Assembly: GCA_033085395.1 (NCBI GenBank)
Contig: JANQBS010000104.1
Span: 1 to 64,000 of the forward strand
Source: Xanthoparmelia taractica
Lineage: Eukaryota > Ascomycota > Lecanoromycetes > Lecanorales > Parmeliaceae
Length of the DNA: 64,000 nt
Direction of reading: 5' to 3'
Position numbers and translations under genes: made by a program. Shown piece after piece: positions 36,650-46,964 of the stretch; position 1 is the first letter of the stretch; each line of letters starts with the position of its first letter. Below the pieces are notes generated by a model. The model had not been told where the DNA came from. It worked only from the letters and a program-made list of their open reading frames with translations, and did not search any database.

Positions 36650-36845
36650 TCTTGGAGTGCGTGCCAACGACCGCATTCCCAACGTACACACCAAAAAGCA
36701 TGCATGTTCTTCGGCTTCGGCTTCGGCGCCGACTTCGGGTTGATTTGCCGATCCAAAGGGTCGTCTCGTCTTAGACTTCTCGTCCCGGTCTTCGATGCCA
36801 GCATCTGGAAGCGCAGAAGCTTCCACGAGGCGCTGTTTGGAGGAT
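36650..36845 (+). pseudogene. Decayed partial copy of the amidoligase 5' region
   Basis: Aligns by eye with 32500-32670 of the amidoligase gene. Shared words include GCATTCCCAACGTACACACC, CTTCGGCGCCGACTTCGGG and GATGCCAGCATC, with transitions and small insertions. The translated pieces FGFGFGADFGL and VPVFDASIWK echo FNFGAEFEL and VPDSDASIRE. The catalytic Glu codons are changed and nothing of the remaining domain is present, so it is a relic. Confidence 0.7.
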
Positions 36846-37570
36846 CGTGATTCGGTAGGTGGCTTGGGCACGTTTTCTGCTAGTATTGAGACTCTAGTCG
36901 TGGCTTCAGAGCAGAGAGGGAGAGAATTCTTTGCTTGATTCTTGTACGCTAGAAAGACACAACCTTCTACAGCTTGTTTCGAATATTCTGCCAATCCTTA
37001 AGATGATCTGGAATTATCATATACCTGACGTAATCTAGTGATCCACCTCTTGACAATCGTGCAATTCAAGTGGAGGAAGCCTTTGTGCTCCCATCAAAAA
37101 TCCCGATAGGTAGATAAAAGCAAATCATGTTCCCGATCACCGCATCTCAATTCCTGTCTCCCGCTTGATACCCGAAGGCTCCTGTTGATGTGGTAGTATT
37201 ACTTGTGTTGGGTTCGGTTCTTAATCGAGCTGTTCTGGTACAATGGTGTTGCTTGTTTTGTTCCATTTTCTGCTTTCGACCATCATCTCGCGTCTCCTAC
37301 TTCACATCTTCTGTTCCCTTTCGCTCCACGCCTAGCTCGCTCACTTCAACCGCTAGAGCAGATGCTGCAGCAGTTCATGGCGCTGTTGTTAGAGAGCTGA
37401 GGCAGTGCCGTAGCCAGTGGAGAGTGCCTGTCATCTAGACTGCGTGATGCATGGCGGCCGGTCGTATGCCTGGGATTTTTCCTGAAACGTTTGAAAAAGA
37501 TGGAAGGGTTCAACGACCCCTTCTTACCATGATTTGACTTGCAGTATTGGAACTCTGAGATATCCCAACC

Positions 37571-37911
37571 ATGGCCGGATTTGGACCATATGATGAAGGA
37601 CTTGAGCGAGGATTGGGTGTTCTCTGCTTGCGTACGGTATTTGAAGAGTGGATGAGGATGTGTACCGAGAGTTTCCTCATCTTACTGGGCCCAGCATCCG
37701 AGCTATAAGGGTCATTCTATGGGCTGTCTTTGCCTACCACAACCAACCTCGAAAATACATGACACTTTTCATGGGCATTTTGATAGAGGTGTTGTGGAGT
37801 TGCTATGAGAGATTACGGGAACAAGCAGTCAACGTTCAACAATCAGATAATGTTCGTAGGTTGCGTAGGTTGGACAAGTTCTTGGAGTCTCGCGTTGAGA
37901 GAGAGACATGA
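37571..37911 (+). CDS. Uncertain small ORF, possibly frameshifted
   Basis: One frame begins MAGFGPYDEGLERGLGVL at ATG 37571 and stops near 37710. A second, overlapping frame (YREFPHLTGPSIRAIRVILW.. to ESRVERET) stays open to the stop at 37911. They could be two exons or a frameshifted relic. No family is recognised. Confidence 0.25.
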
Positions 37912-38088
37912 GCCTGTACTGCGATAAAGGGACAGGTTTGCTATTTGTATATTTGACAGGCCGCTGAGTCACCTCCGTTCTCTGTTATCATGAGCAAAAT
38001 ACAGCGCCGCCACCCAGACACTCCCAGATGCCGTCTAATGCTTTCTCAACCTAAACTCCCAACCAAATGCTATGAGTAACCCCCTACG

Positions 38089-39321
38089 TTATATGACAGC
38101 GTTTCTCTCAAGCTCATTGTTCATTTCATCCTCCGCCAGAGCTGTTTGGTTTCTGCGTGCCCGCTTCTTGATGACATTCTCGATGAATGCTTCACCAGCT
38201 TTGTATGAACTACGAACCAATGGCCCGCTTGCGCAGTACAAGAAGCCCATGTCTAGCGCACGCTGTCGCCAAGTCTCAAAGACGGCCGGGGTAACGTATG
38301 TGTGTACGGGCATATGTCGTTTTGTAGGTCGCATATACTGCCCGAAGGTGACGACGTCAACGTCGACGTTCCTTAATTCTTTCAGTGTTTCCCAGAGCTG
38401 CTCCTCGCTTTCTCCCAGTCCAAGCATGATACTTGTTTTCGTAATGAGTCCTTCCTTGGCCACTTTTGCGTGCTTCAAAACGCTCAAGCTCTGCCGAAAT
38501 TTTGCTCTTCGATCCCTGACCATCGGTGTTAGTTCCTCCACGGTCTCAACATTGTGCGCATAAACATCCAATCCGCTCGTCGCGACTTTAGCCACCATCT
38601 CTAGGTCCCCAGCATAATCACCAGTCAAAGCCTCTACCAGCATCGTAGGAGCTTTGCTCTTGATCTTCATAATGGTCTCCGCAAAGTGACGAGCACCTCC
38701 ATCCGCCAGATCATCCCGGTCAACGGATGTAAGCACCACGTACCCTAGCCCCCAACGCCGTAGTGCCTCGGCTGTATGCTCCGGCTCATGAGGGTCCAAT
38801 GGCGGAGGCGCTTTACTTGTTTTTACACTGCAGAATCGACACCCCCTCGTGCACGTATCGCCCATAAGCATGATTGTAGCCGTAGCAGCGCTCTTGTCGG
38901 ACCCACCCCAGCAGTCGCTGATGTTGGGACATCTGGCTTCCTCACAAACAGTATGTAGGTTTAGTCCACGAAGATCTCGTTTGATAGACTTGTAGTTTGC
39001 ATTATTGGGTATGGGTGTTTGAAGCCAGGACGGAAGGCGGGTTATTTCTTTCTGTTTGCCGGCGGGGCCAACGAAGGCCGTTCGTATTTCTGGGGCGTCA
39101 TCCTCAGGCGGCGAAGATACGAAATCTGAGAATGAAGGTCCTGTGTTGAGGCGGTCACGGAAGATGGTAGGAGAGCGACGAGTCGTCGAAGTGGGAGGGG
39201 CGGTGGGTTCTGTGGGTTCCGAGACTGCAGTGGCAAAGGTGCGCGGGGAGGAGATTGAAGGACGTATAGGAATTATAGGTGCAGCGTTCAGGCAGCGAAA
39301 CCGTGCTACTTTGGACGCCAT
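38089..39321 (-). CDS. LIP5: Lipoyl synthase, mitochondrial
   Basis: A radical-SAM enzyme that inserts two sulphurs into protein-bound octanoate, serving pyruvate and 2-oxoglutarate dehydrogenases. Intronless, 410 residues. The first 40 residues are Arg/Ser/Ala-rich without acids, a mitochondrial presequence. The auxiliary cluster motif CEEARCPNISDC gives Cys126, 131 and 137. The radical-SAM motif CTRGCRFC gives Cys157, 161 and 164. GPLVRSSYKAGE near the end holds the RSSY serine ligand typical of LipA. All key residues are present. It is divergent from RSM22 with 175 bp between starts. Confidence 0.96.
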   Translation of the reverse strand: MASKVARFRCLNAAPIIPIRPSISSPRTFATAVSEPTEPTAPPTSTTRRSPTIFRDRLNTGPSFSDFVSSPPEDDAPEIRTAFVGPAGKQKEITRLPSWLQTPIPNNANYKSIKRDLRGLNLHTVCEEARCPNISDCWGGSDKSAATATIMLMGDTCTRGCRFCSVKTSKAPPPLDPHEPEHTAEALRRWGLGYVVLTSVDRDDLADGGARHFAETIMKIKSKAPTMLVEALTGDYAGDLEMVAKVATSGLDVYAHNVETVEELTPMVRDRRAKFRQSLSVLKHAKVAKEGLITKTSIMLGLGESEEQLWETLKELRNVDVDVVTFGQYMRPTKRHMPVHTYVTPAVFETWRQRALDMGFLYCASGPLVRSSYKAGEAFIENVIKKRARRNQTALAEDEMNNELERNAVI

Positions 39322-39496
39322 ACCGTGAGAGTAGCCAAGGAAGAGAGGCTCAAGAATGATCTGTCGTTCGTCGGATTAGACAAGACCGATATCTAAGGTA
39401 CCTAATCGAAAAGATCGGCGCTAGCCGAATACGGCCAGCTTCAATCATTCACGCCCGAAGATCTAGCTCCAAAGCTCCAAAGCACCTCCGCGTTAA
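39322..39496. promoter_or_regulatory. Shared divergent promoter, LIP5 / RSM22
   Basis: Only 175 bp lie between the two start codons, so both promoters and 5' leaders must be here. I see no named site. Confidence 0.5.
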
Positions 39497-41872
39497 ATGC
39501 GTAGCATGCAGGTCTCTCTTACTAGACAGCGGTTCTGTCACTCATGTTCCTCCCAGATACTCTTCCTCATCGCAAATGGATTTTCATCAACTGCTAAATT
39601 TCCCAGGCATGTGGCAAAGCCGTGGAATCAATATAGGCTCCGAAAAATCTTGCCGTCTCAGACACGATCCTTCAGCGCCGCGCGAAGGCTCCAGGCCTCA
39701 GTCGAGCACGATGGGGCGTCCGAGAATGAGCTCCAAAGAACGCCGGCGCAGATGGAATCGATAGTACGCCAGGCACGCGAAACATTCGGAGAGACTTTGC
39801 CCAAAGACTTTCTCTCATCAGAAGAATACATAATCTACGAGCGGCTTTACGGTCCACCATCCGCAACTACGCTGCCTGAAGATGTCGATCTGCTTCGAGG
39901 CGTAGAGGAAGAGGAGGACGAATTGCCTGAAAACGTGCTCATGAGAGAGAACGCCGAGGGCGGGCTCGAGGAGGTCACCTACGCGGAAGATCCCTTGGGT
40001 GAATACGAATTGCTGGACCAAGATCCAGAGCCAATGCCCTCGGAAACAGAAGCAGATTTTCAGGCGCGGATGGCCCTATTTAGAGATATGGCTGCGGCGA
40101 ATGCTTCACAAGCAAAAACAGGCGAGGAGAGCCCCCAGAATTTAGACCGCGTAGAACCCTCATACGATCTCTCATCGGAGGAGGAGTTGGTAATTGAGGA
40201 AGAAGATGTCGAGGACCTTGAGCAGGAAGGCGAGGCATACGAGAGTGGTGATACTGTAAGGTCACATCCTTTGACAGCCGCTGGGCGGTTCAGCACATCA
40301 CCGGCTACAATACTGATACCCAAGGATACCGTTGTCGACCCAATCGCGGCTTTACTCGCAGATGCGTCTAACAAGCAACTGTCCGAAGTCGCCCAGAAGA
40401 CCTTTGGTGGCCCGAGGCTACCAAACTCTACAGCCACGGTAGTAAGGGCACATCTTAAGCAGCAACCGATTGCCTTGGAGGCATCCCAGTCTAGCATGGG
40501 TGAGATGGAAGGTAATGCATATTTGGCTGCAATCATGCCTGGGGCATATGCTACTGTTATGAGCGCGTTAGTAGAGGTCCGCAGGCGCTTAGGATCTGAG
40601 TGGATACGAAAGCTCATGAAGAAGAAAGACGGGCCCCGCGTCTTGGATGCTGGGGCAGGAGGCGCTGGCATACTTGCATGGCGGGAGATTTTGCGTGCAG
40701 AGTGGCAACTCATGCACCCTGACGGAGTGCCACCCGATAAGCCTCCGCCGTATGGCAAGTCTACTGTCGTCACTGGGTCATCCACATTACGGAACCGTGC
40801 AAGCCACTTGCTTGAAGACACTACATTCATTCCTCGTCTTCCAGACTATGATCCGTCACGAGACCATCCGTCCCTTGAAAACAAGAACCCTCAAGCCAGG
40901 AAACAATACGACGTCATCTTGGCGCCGCATACTCTATGGACGCTGAAACAGGATTACATGCGAAAGAACCAGATTCAAAATTTCTGGTCTTTGCTCGATC
41001 CGAAAGGTGGTGTTCTTGTTCTGATCGAGAAAGGGGTACCAAGAGGTTTTGAGCTCATTGCAGGCGCGAGGGAAACGTTATTGAAGTATCACATTGCATC
41101 ACCAGGTGACGAGGAAGTTGAAGCGCCCGTCGAAGCTACTTCTCGGAATCGGTTTGGGCCCAAAGAAAAGGGCATGATCATTGCTCCATGCACAAACCAT
41201 GGTAAATGCCCCATGTATATCACAGCTGGGCGAAGTCAAGGCAGAAAAGACTACTGTCATTTCTCGCAGCGCTACAATCGCCCACACTATCTGCAACGTA
41301 TCCTCGGGTCGCGAGACAAGAATCACGAGGACATTCTGTTTAGCTACGTGGCTCTTCAGCGCGGCATTGACCAACGGGAGGCGGACAATGTTGTGCAAGG
41401 CCAGGCAGCCGTAGAGGCTGCGTTTGCAGGGTACGAAAATACGGAAGGGAACGAAGATAGTACAGGCTCGCAAGACAGCATTGATCCTGAAGTAGCAATC
41501 GTCAGCACCCTCAGCTTACCTCGGGCCATTCTGCCCCCAATAAAAAGACACGGCCACGTTATCCTTGATCTTTGCACTCCTGCAGGTAGGATTGAGCGGT
41601 GGACTGTTCCGAAGTCCTTCAGCAAACAGGCCTATCGGGATGCACGAAAGTCCAAGTGGGGAGACCTATGGGCTCTCGGTGCCAAGACCAGGGTCCAGCG
41701 AAACATCCGCGTCGGTTTAAACAAGGGGAAGACGCAGCGAAAAGACGTGCTCGATGCCACCGAGGAGGCAGACGACATGCCGGGTTTCCAAGCCCCTAAA
41801 AACCTATTCGGGAAAAGATCGAAAAAGGCTAAATCGAAGCGAAAGATGGTCGAAGACGAATACGCAGAATAA
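39497..41872 (+). CDS. RSM22: Mitochondrial small-ribosomal-subunit assembly factor Rsm22 (METTL17-like)
   Basis: An intronless 791-residue protein. The N-terminus is rich in Arg/Ser and poor in acids (mitochondrial targeting), followed by a long acidic linker with many Glu. The Rsm22 domain starts near residue 335 with GNAYLAAIMPGAYATVM. It continues with the methyltransferase-like glycine loop VLDAGAGGAG, then DVILAPHTLW and GVLVLIEKGVPRGFELI. The cysteine block CTNHGKCPMY..DYCHFSQR matches the motif that in METTL17/Rsm22 proteins binds an Fe-S cluster. C-terminal Lys/Arg-rich tail. The family is needed for mitoribosome small-subunit biogenesis; methyltransferase activity is doubtful. Confidence 0.92.
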   Translation: MRSMQVSLTRQRFCHSCSSQILFLIANGFSSTAKFPRHVAKPWNQYRLRKILPSQTRSFSAARRLQASVEHDGASENELQRTPAQMESIVRQARETFGETLPKDFLSSEEYIIYERLYGPPSATTLPEDVDLLRGVEEEEDELPENVLMRENAEGGLEEVTYAEDPLGEYELLDQDPEPMPSETEADFQARMALFRDMAAANASQAKTGEESPQNLDRVEPSYDLSSEEELVIEEEDVEDLEQEGEAYESGDTVRSHPLTAAGRFSTSPATILIPKDTVVDPIAALLADASNKQLSEVAQKTFGGPRLPNSTATVVRAHLKQQPIALEASQSSMGEMEGNAYLAAIMPGAYATVMSALVEVRRRLGSEWIRKLMKKKDGPRVLDAGAGGAGILAWREILRAEWQLMHPDGVPPDKPPPYGKSTVVTGSSTLRNRASHLLEDTTFIPRLPDYDPSRDHPSLENKNPQARKQYDVILAPHTLWTLKQDYMRKNQIQNFWSLLDPKGGVLVLIEKGVPRGFELIAGARETLLKYHIASPGDEEVEAPVEATSRNRFGPKEKGMIIAPCTNHGKCPMYITAGRSQGRKDYCHFSQRYNRPHYLQRILGSRDKNHEDILFSYVALQRGIDQREADNVVQGQAAVEAAFAGYENTEGNEDSTGSQDSIDPEVAIVSTLSLPRAILPPIKRHGHVILDLCTPAGRIERWTVPKSFSKQAYRDARKSKWGDLWALGAKTRVQRNIRVGLNKGKTQRKDVLDATEEADDMPGFQAPKNLFGKRSKKAKSKRKMVEDEYAE

Positions 41873-42500
41873 ATTAAAGCTGCAAGCGCTAAGATGCCTG
41901 AAGGTAGCAAAATCCTTCTTCCTGGGGTACCTACTGTCAACAATGGGCTTACTGCCTCAAACTCAGCTAAGGCTGCCCAGCGGTGAGCTCTGCCTAACTG
42001 CTTGCGTGGCTTCTGGGCATGATTGGACCGCGGATCTGAGTTCTCGGAATTGTAGGTCTAGTGATTGGCAGTATTACACCCGATGAAACCTCGAGTCAGC
42101 CTATGAGAGCACCATGTATAATATGTACAATACCGTGTTTCGGCTCACGCCCACTTTTGGCTCTCTGTTGGTGGTAAAGCCCACAGCGCTGTCAAGCCGC
42201 TGGATTTAGCATTCAAGCTTTCCTGTTGATGACTGCCTCCGGCAACTCGGAGTCATGGGATCGATAGGTACAACTCCCAGGGCCATCAACCTGTATAAAC
42301 TGGCTTCTACTCTCCTTATTCTCGTCTCCTGCAACAAACCCAAATCTCCACTTCTCCATTCTCAACAGTATCAGAAAGAAATTTGTCATCCATTACTGCC
42401 GGTATTCCAACGAACCTACACTTCTGGCTGTTGTGTTTTCGGGACCGTATCTTTTGAAAAAGCCCCACCCTACGCTGGACAGAAAGAGCAAAGAATTGCC
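41873..42500. other. Intergenic region
   Basis: 3' side of RSM22 and promoter of the next gene. No element recognised. Confidence 0.5.
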
Positions 42501-43265
42501 ATGATGTTTAATAACGGCGCAACACGTGACCCCTGGGGAAACCTAACGTCACCGGAACCTCCCTTCCAAACTGTCCCTCCCCCAACCGCCGCATGTCTAG
42601 GACAGGGCAGTACGTATGAGAGTACCTATGACTGTTCCCTTCTGGGATGAAAATGTATAAGGCTACTAATCCCTCCCAGCGGTCAGTTTCCTGTCCCTCC
42701 TCCACCCCCTTGCGGGACTTCCAGGTCCGACCATCCTCCTCCGCCCTCGTTCCCTATCGAGCTGCCACCACCGTCGCCACCATTAACGCCCGCTGGTAGT
42801 ACCTTTATGTTCTCAACCAGGTTCCGCTTCGGGCCTCCGGGCACCGTACCCTCCTCCGTCCCGCCAGGTGTTTCCTCGATATCCATCTCGGGTGGAGTCC
42901 CTTTCACCCGCTACGTACCCTACCCGACTTCAACAACGGCAGCAGCACAACCCCCCTCTACTCACCCGCCGGTCCCAGAGAAACGCTATCCCTCTCCCTC
43001 ATTCACAATTCCCATCTGCAACACATGCCACGTCAACTGCGTCAGTGTCCGCGAAAGCCATACGAATTTCTGCGAGAGATGCTTCCAGGATGCACTGAGA
43101 CGGAGAGGGAAGAACGAATCGCCAAAGGCGAGTAGGCCTACGTGTAGGATTTGCCGTGTTAATTTTATCAATGTGAAAGAGGGGGAGATGATTTATTGTG
43201 AGAGGTGCTGGCAGGAGGCGTTGGGGAAGAGGGGCATTGGGGAGGATGGGAGTGTAGGACTTTGA
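42501..43265 (+). CDS. Proline-rich protein with two tandem Cys4 motifs
   Basis: Exon 1 is 42501-42613 and exon 2 is 42680-43265. The 66-bp intron has donor GTATGAG, a perfect CTAAT branch word and CCCAG acceptor, and phase agrees. The product is 232 residues. Residues 1-150 are Pro/Ser-rich and probably disordered. The C-terminal third has two copies of C-x2-C-x14-C-x2-C: Cys151/154/169/172 and Cys193/196/211/214. Each is followed by a Gln/Asp-ALxxRG helix, FQDALRRRG and WQEALGKRG. The 42-residue period and matching spacing show an internal duplication. Zinc binding is the obvious inference. I recognise no named family. Confidence 0.7.
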
Positions 43266-43968
43266 GGGATGCAGGGAGTGGGGAGGGAGATGTGCGATGG
43301 ATGGGGGATGATGTGGGTGGATGGCATTTAAGCGAGGTGTTTGTTCCGGATATCTCCTTACGTCTCATAATCGACGGGCTGGTCCTACATGTTTGAGACG
43401 CGTGGAGTTGTGTACATATCTGTCTGCAAAGTACGTAAGCACCCAAGTCAAATCTCCGCTGATTTATCCCCCTCTACTTCCCCGCTCACACAAAGATCTC
43501 TTCGGTGTCGTTTTGTGCCTAGAGGTCGCTTCAAATCCAGTTATTATAGCTGCTAGAACCGGCACTCCTTAAGCTTGCAAATTGACGAATATTTGGGTCC
43601 GGATACCGCGCTTTAGCTAAAAAAAAATCTTGTGCGTAAAGAGCTCTTGATGTTGGCGATAATGTAAAGGCATCAAGTTGTATTGTATCTGTGGAGGTTG
43701 ATGAATGGGGATCGATGGGCTAAGGGGAATATTTATGGTATCATTAATCACTTTGGTAGGTAGATAGATAGACTCGTGGTGGTGGATCTTGAGGTAAAGA
43801 TTGACTTGGGGTTTTTTGGGAGACTCTACCGGTGCCGACTTACACGTTTGGGTGAATGGGATTTTTCACCGTGTACTGGAGCGAATGCGACATCTCTTAG
43901 ACCAAGTAAATTCCAGAGCTTCGCCCAACGCTCCAGAGACAAAACCACAAAACCATTCCCTTTCCACC
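43266..43968. other. Intergenic region between convergent genes
   Basis: 3' ends of the Cys4 gene and RRP40 face each other here. Nothing else is seen. Confidence 0.5.
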
Positions 43969-44804
43969 TCACAACCCCCTAAGCAACCTCCTCACCAGCC
44001 TCCCCTGCTCCTCCACCCCCAACCCCTCCCTATCCGTCTCCTGCAACGCCTGCCCCACAACCAACGTCTCCCTCACCCCCTCACCCCTCACCCACACCCT
44101 CCCATTCCTCCCCACCGCAACCTCAAACCCAACCCTCTCCGCCAACCCCTCCAGCACCACCACCCCCCCATCCTCCCTCTGCCTCGCCATCAGCAACCGC
44201 CGCGCCATGCCCAAACTCACATCAAACACCATGCCTCCTTTCAGCTCGCCCATGCCGTCGGATTTTCCCGTCGACGGGTTAACGCATGTTATTTCCGGCT
44301 CTAAGTGTTTTGAAGCTGAGAGCACGCGCGCGTAGATTAGGGTAGAGAGGGGGAACTGGGGGCGGGTTTTCTTGGTGGCGGATTCGAAGGATAGGTGGGG
44401 GAGGAGGGCGTGGGGGGTGTGGGGTGTTAGGGCGCAGTGGTAGAAGTCGGTGGAGGAGTGGTGGATTGTTGCTAGGATTAGGTCATTCGGTTGCGGTATG
44501 TACTGGTACTTATTAGCAATGCCGGATTGCGGGTTAGCGGAGGAGGGAAGTGAGGGATGGTTTTTTTAGGCATGAAGGGGGTTTCAGGAGAGAGCTATAC
44601 CCTACCGCTGTTGTTTTCGACCCATATTGCGTTCTTTTTGTGATCGATGCATAGCGGGCCGGCGAGGACGGAGGTTACGGTTGATGGGGGAGTGTGGTGG
44701 AGGCCAGGGCCTAGTTTGAGTGGGAGGGATGGGTTGGAGGGGATAGGGAGGATGTCGGGGAAAATGACCTCGCCGGGGAGTACGATTGTTTGTGTGGTGG
44801 CCAT
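43969..44804 (-). CDS. RRP40: Exosome complex RNA-binding subunit Rrp40
   Basis: Cap subunit of the RNA exosome, acting in nuclear and cytoplasmic RNA 3' processing including 5.8S rRNA maturation. Exon 1 is 44804-44601 and exon 2 is 44508-43969, with an intron GTATAG..GCTAATAAG; phase agrees and the product is 247 residues. The N-terminus TIVLPGEVI and KLGPGLHH match the family. The S1 region includes YIPQPNDLILATI at the exon junction. The KH-like region has EITCVNPSTGKSDGMG, GGMVFDVSLGMARRLL and VGRNGRVWV, holding the GxNG signature at 201-204. Divergent from SSZ1. Confidence 0.93.
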
Positions 44805-45053
44805 TGGCCGTGGAATTTATAGATTAGCAGCAGAGCATCTTGTTTGAGATGGCTTGGAGTGAACGTTTCTGCTGCCAAGGCCCGTTTACGACCGATAAGG
44901 TAATCGGATCTAACCGGCGCTAGCAAAAAGTTCGAGATGGTGAGCTGAGAAAAGTTCGGCTGTCGATTGTTGTGATATTACTAACACTGTCTTTAATCCC
45001 GAGCGCAAGATGGTATAAGACATCCTTAAGTGCTTTAATTCTAATACTACATA
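44805..45053. promoter_or_regulatory. Shared divergent promoter, RRP40 / SSZ1
   Basis: 249 bp between start codons. It holds both promoters. A GAGATGGTGAGCTGAG stretch loosely resembles the PAC element (GATGAG) of ribosome-biogenesis genes, but the match is imperfect. Confidence 0.4.
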
Positions 45054-46964
45054 ATGAGTTCGCAAGAGGAAGGCGAAATCTCTTCGACTGAAGTAACGGC
45101 GATTGGAATATCTTTCGGCAATTCCAATAGCTCTATTGCCTACACGTCTGGAGTATGTCTCTGGTCCTGTCCACTTACTTTCGCTTCTGTTGCAGACAAA
45201 GATATCGATAGTCATGCTAATAGAATGATTAGGAAGGCAAGGCAGAAGTCATAGCAAATGAGGAAGGTGACCGTCAGATACCTTCAGTGCTATCTTACAT
45301 AGAGGGAGAAGAATACCATGGCACGCAAGCAAAGTCGCAATCGGTCAGGAACAGCAAAAATATGGTGGCATACTTCAGAGACTATCTGGGGAGAGACTTC
45401 GACTCGATCGATCCCACACCCTGCCACGCCTCCGCTCACCCCCAAAAGCACGACTCTACAGTAGCCTTTTCGATACAAGACAAAGAGTCGGAAGACCAGA
45501 ACATTGTCACGGTTTCCGAAATCACAACCCGTCATATTCGACGACTAGCGTCCTCTGCTTCTGACTTCCTCGGCAAGACAGTCAACGCCGCAGTGATTAC
45601 GGTTCCCACAAATGCCACAGCGGAGCAACGAGAAGCTTTGAGCAAAGCCGCGAAAGCAGCTGGAGTGGATATATTGCAGATGATCTCAGAGCCAACAGCA
45701 GCTGTATTAGCATACGATGCGCGGCCGGAAGCAGAAATGAAGGACAAGATCATTGTGGTCGCTGACTTGGGCGGAATAAGATCGGACATTGCGGTCGTCG
45801 CTTTGAGGGGCGGAGTCTACAGTATACTTTCAACCTCCCATGACTACGAAACAGCGGGCGTACAGCTTGATCAGGTCTTGATTGATCACTTCGCCAAGGA
45901 ATTCATAAAGAAGAACAAGACGGACCCTCGGCAAAACGAAAGGAGTCTGGCTAAGCTCAAGCTCGAAGCGGAAGCAACGAAGAAAGCGTTGAGTTTGGGT
46001 GGGAACGCCAGCTGCAGTGTGGAATCTCTTGCCGATGGGATCGACTTTAGCTCTACGATCAACCGAACACGTTACGAACTTTTGGCGGGTAAGGTCTTTG
46101 GGGCTTTTACTCGTTTGATTGAGGAGGCGGTGCGGAAAGCCGACCTTGATATACTGGACATAGATGAGGTAGGAAATTTTACTATCTTTGTCATGTTTGA
46201 CGTACTATAACTATCCGATGACTTTGGCGTGCATTGATAAAATCTGCAATAATGTTTTAAGCTGACACTCTTCCAAGGTCATTCTCTCAGGAGGAACGTC
46301 GCACACACCCAAGATATCTCAAAATCTTCAGCGACTCTTCCCACCCACCACTCGCATCCTTTCTCCCTCCACTCTCCCTACAGCCATTGATCCATCATCC
46401 CTGTCAGCTCGAGGCGCGGCCATCCAAGCGTCTCTGGTGCAGGAGTTTGATAAGGAGGACATTGAACAATCCACTCACCCGATGGTGACAGTGACGCCTC
46501 ACCTACGGAATGCGATTGGCGTCATGGTCGTGAGCGAAGATGTGAAGAAGGGCTTGTTTAGCGCTTTGATAGAAAAAGAGACTGCCGTTCCGTGCCGGAG
46601 AACGGGGGTTTTTGCGGTTCCTCGAGACGGCGGGGATGTGATTGTCAAGATTTGCGAAGGGGTGAGAGAGATCAAGGTGACGAGAAAGGAAAAGGCAAAG
46701 ACGAACGGCAAGACGGGGTCGGATGACTCGGATATTGATAGCGAGGAGGACGAGGACGAGGAGATTCGAGAAAAGGTGTGGAGGGTTGGGAGTGTGCTGG
46801 GTGAGGCAGGGGTCAAGGGGGTGAAGAAGGGGGGGAAAGTGGAAGTGGTGATCAAGGTGGAAGCGGATTTGGGAGTGCAGATCGAGGTGCGAGAAGCCGG
46901 CGGGAAAGGCGGCGTAAGGGGGAGTCTGGGCAAGGCGAAAGGGGTGGAGAATGGAAGTGCTTGA
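45054..46964 (+). CDS. SSZ1: Hsp70-like ribosome-associated complex subunit Ssz1
   Basis: Atypical Hsp70 that pairs with zuotin (a J-protein) in the ribosome-associated complex. Exons are 45054-45152, 45233-46168 and 46278-46964. Intron 1 is GTATGT..GCTAAT..TTAG and intron 2 is GTAGGA..GCTGACAC..AAG; phases agree and the product is 573 residues. The nucleotide-binding domain shows IGISFGNSNSSIAY, EEYHGTQAK, LTVLP-like AVITVPTNATAEQ, ISEPTAAVLAYDA, VADLGGIRSDIAVV and LSGGTSHTPKI. The GGIRSD variant and a short C-terminal region with an acidic loop fit Ssz1 rather than canonical Hsp70. Ends in a Lys/Gly-rich segment. Confidence 0.93.

Larger units (their letters stand above)
36368..38088. other. 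Intergenic region after the cyclotransferase gene
   Basis: Contains the amidoligase relic (36650-36845) and a weak coding candidate at 37571-37911. Otherwise nothing. Confidence 0.45.
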
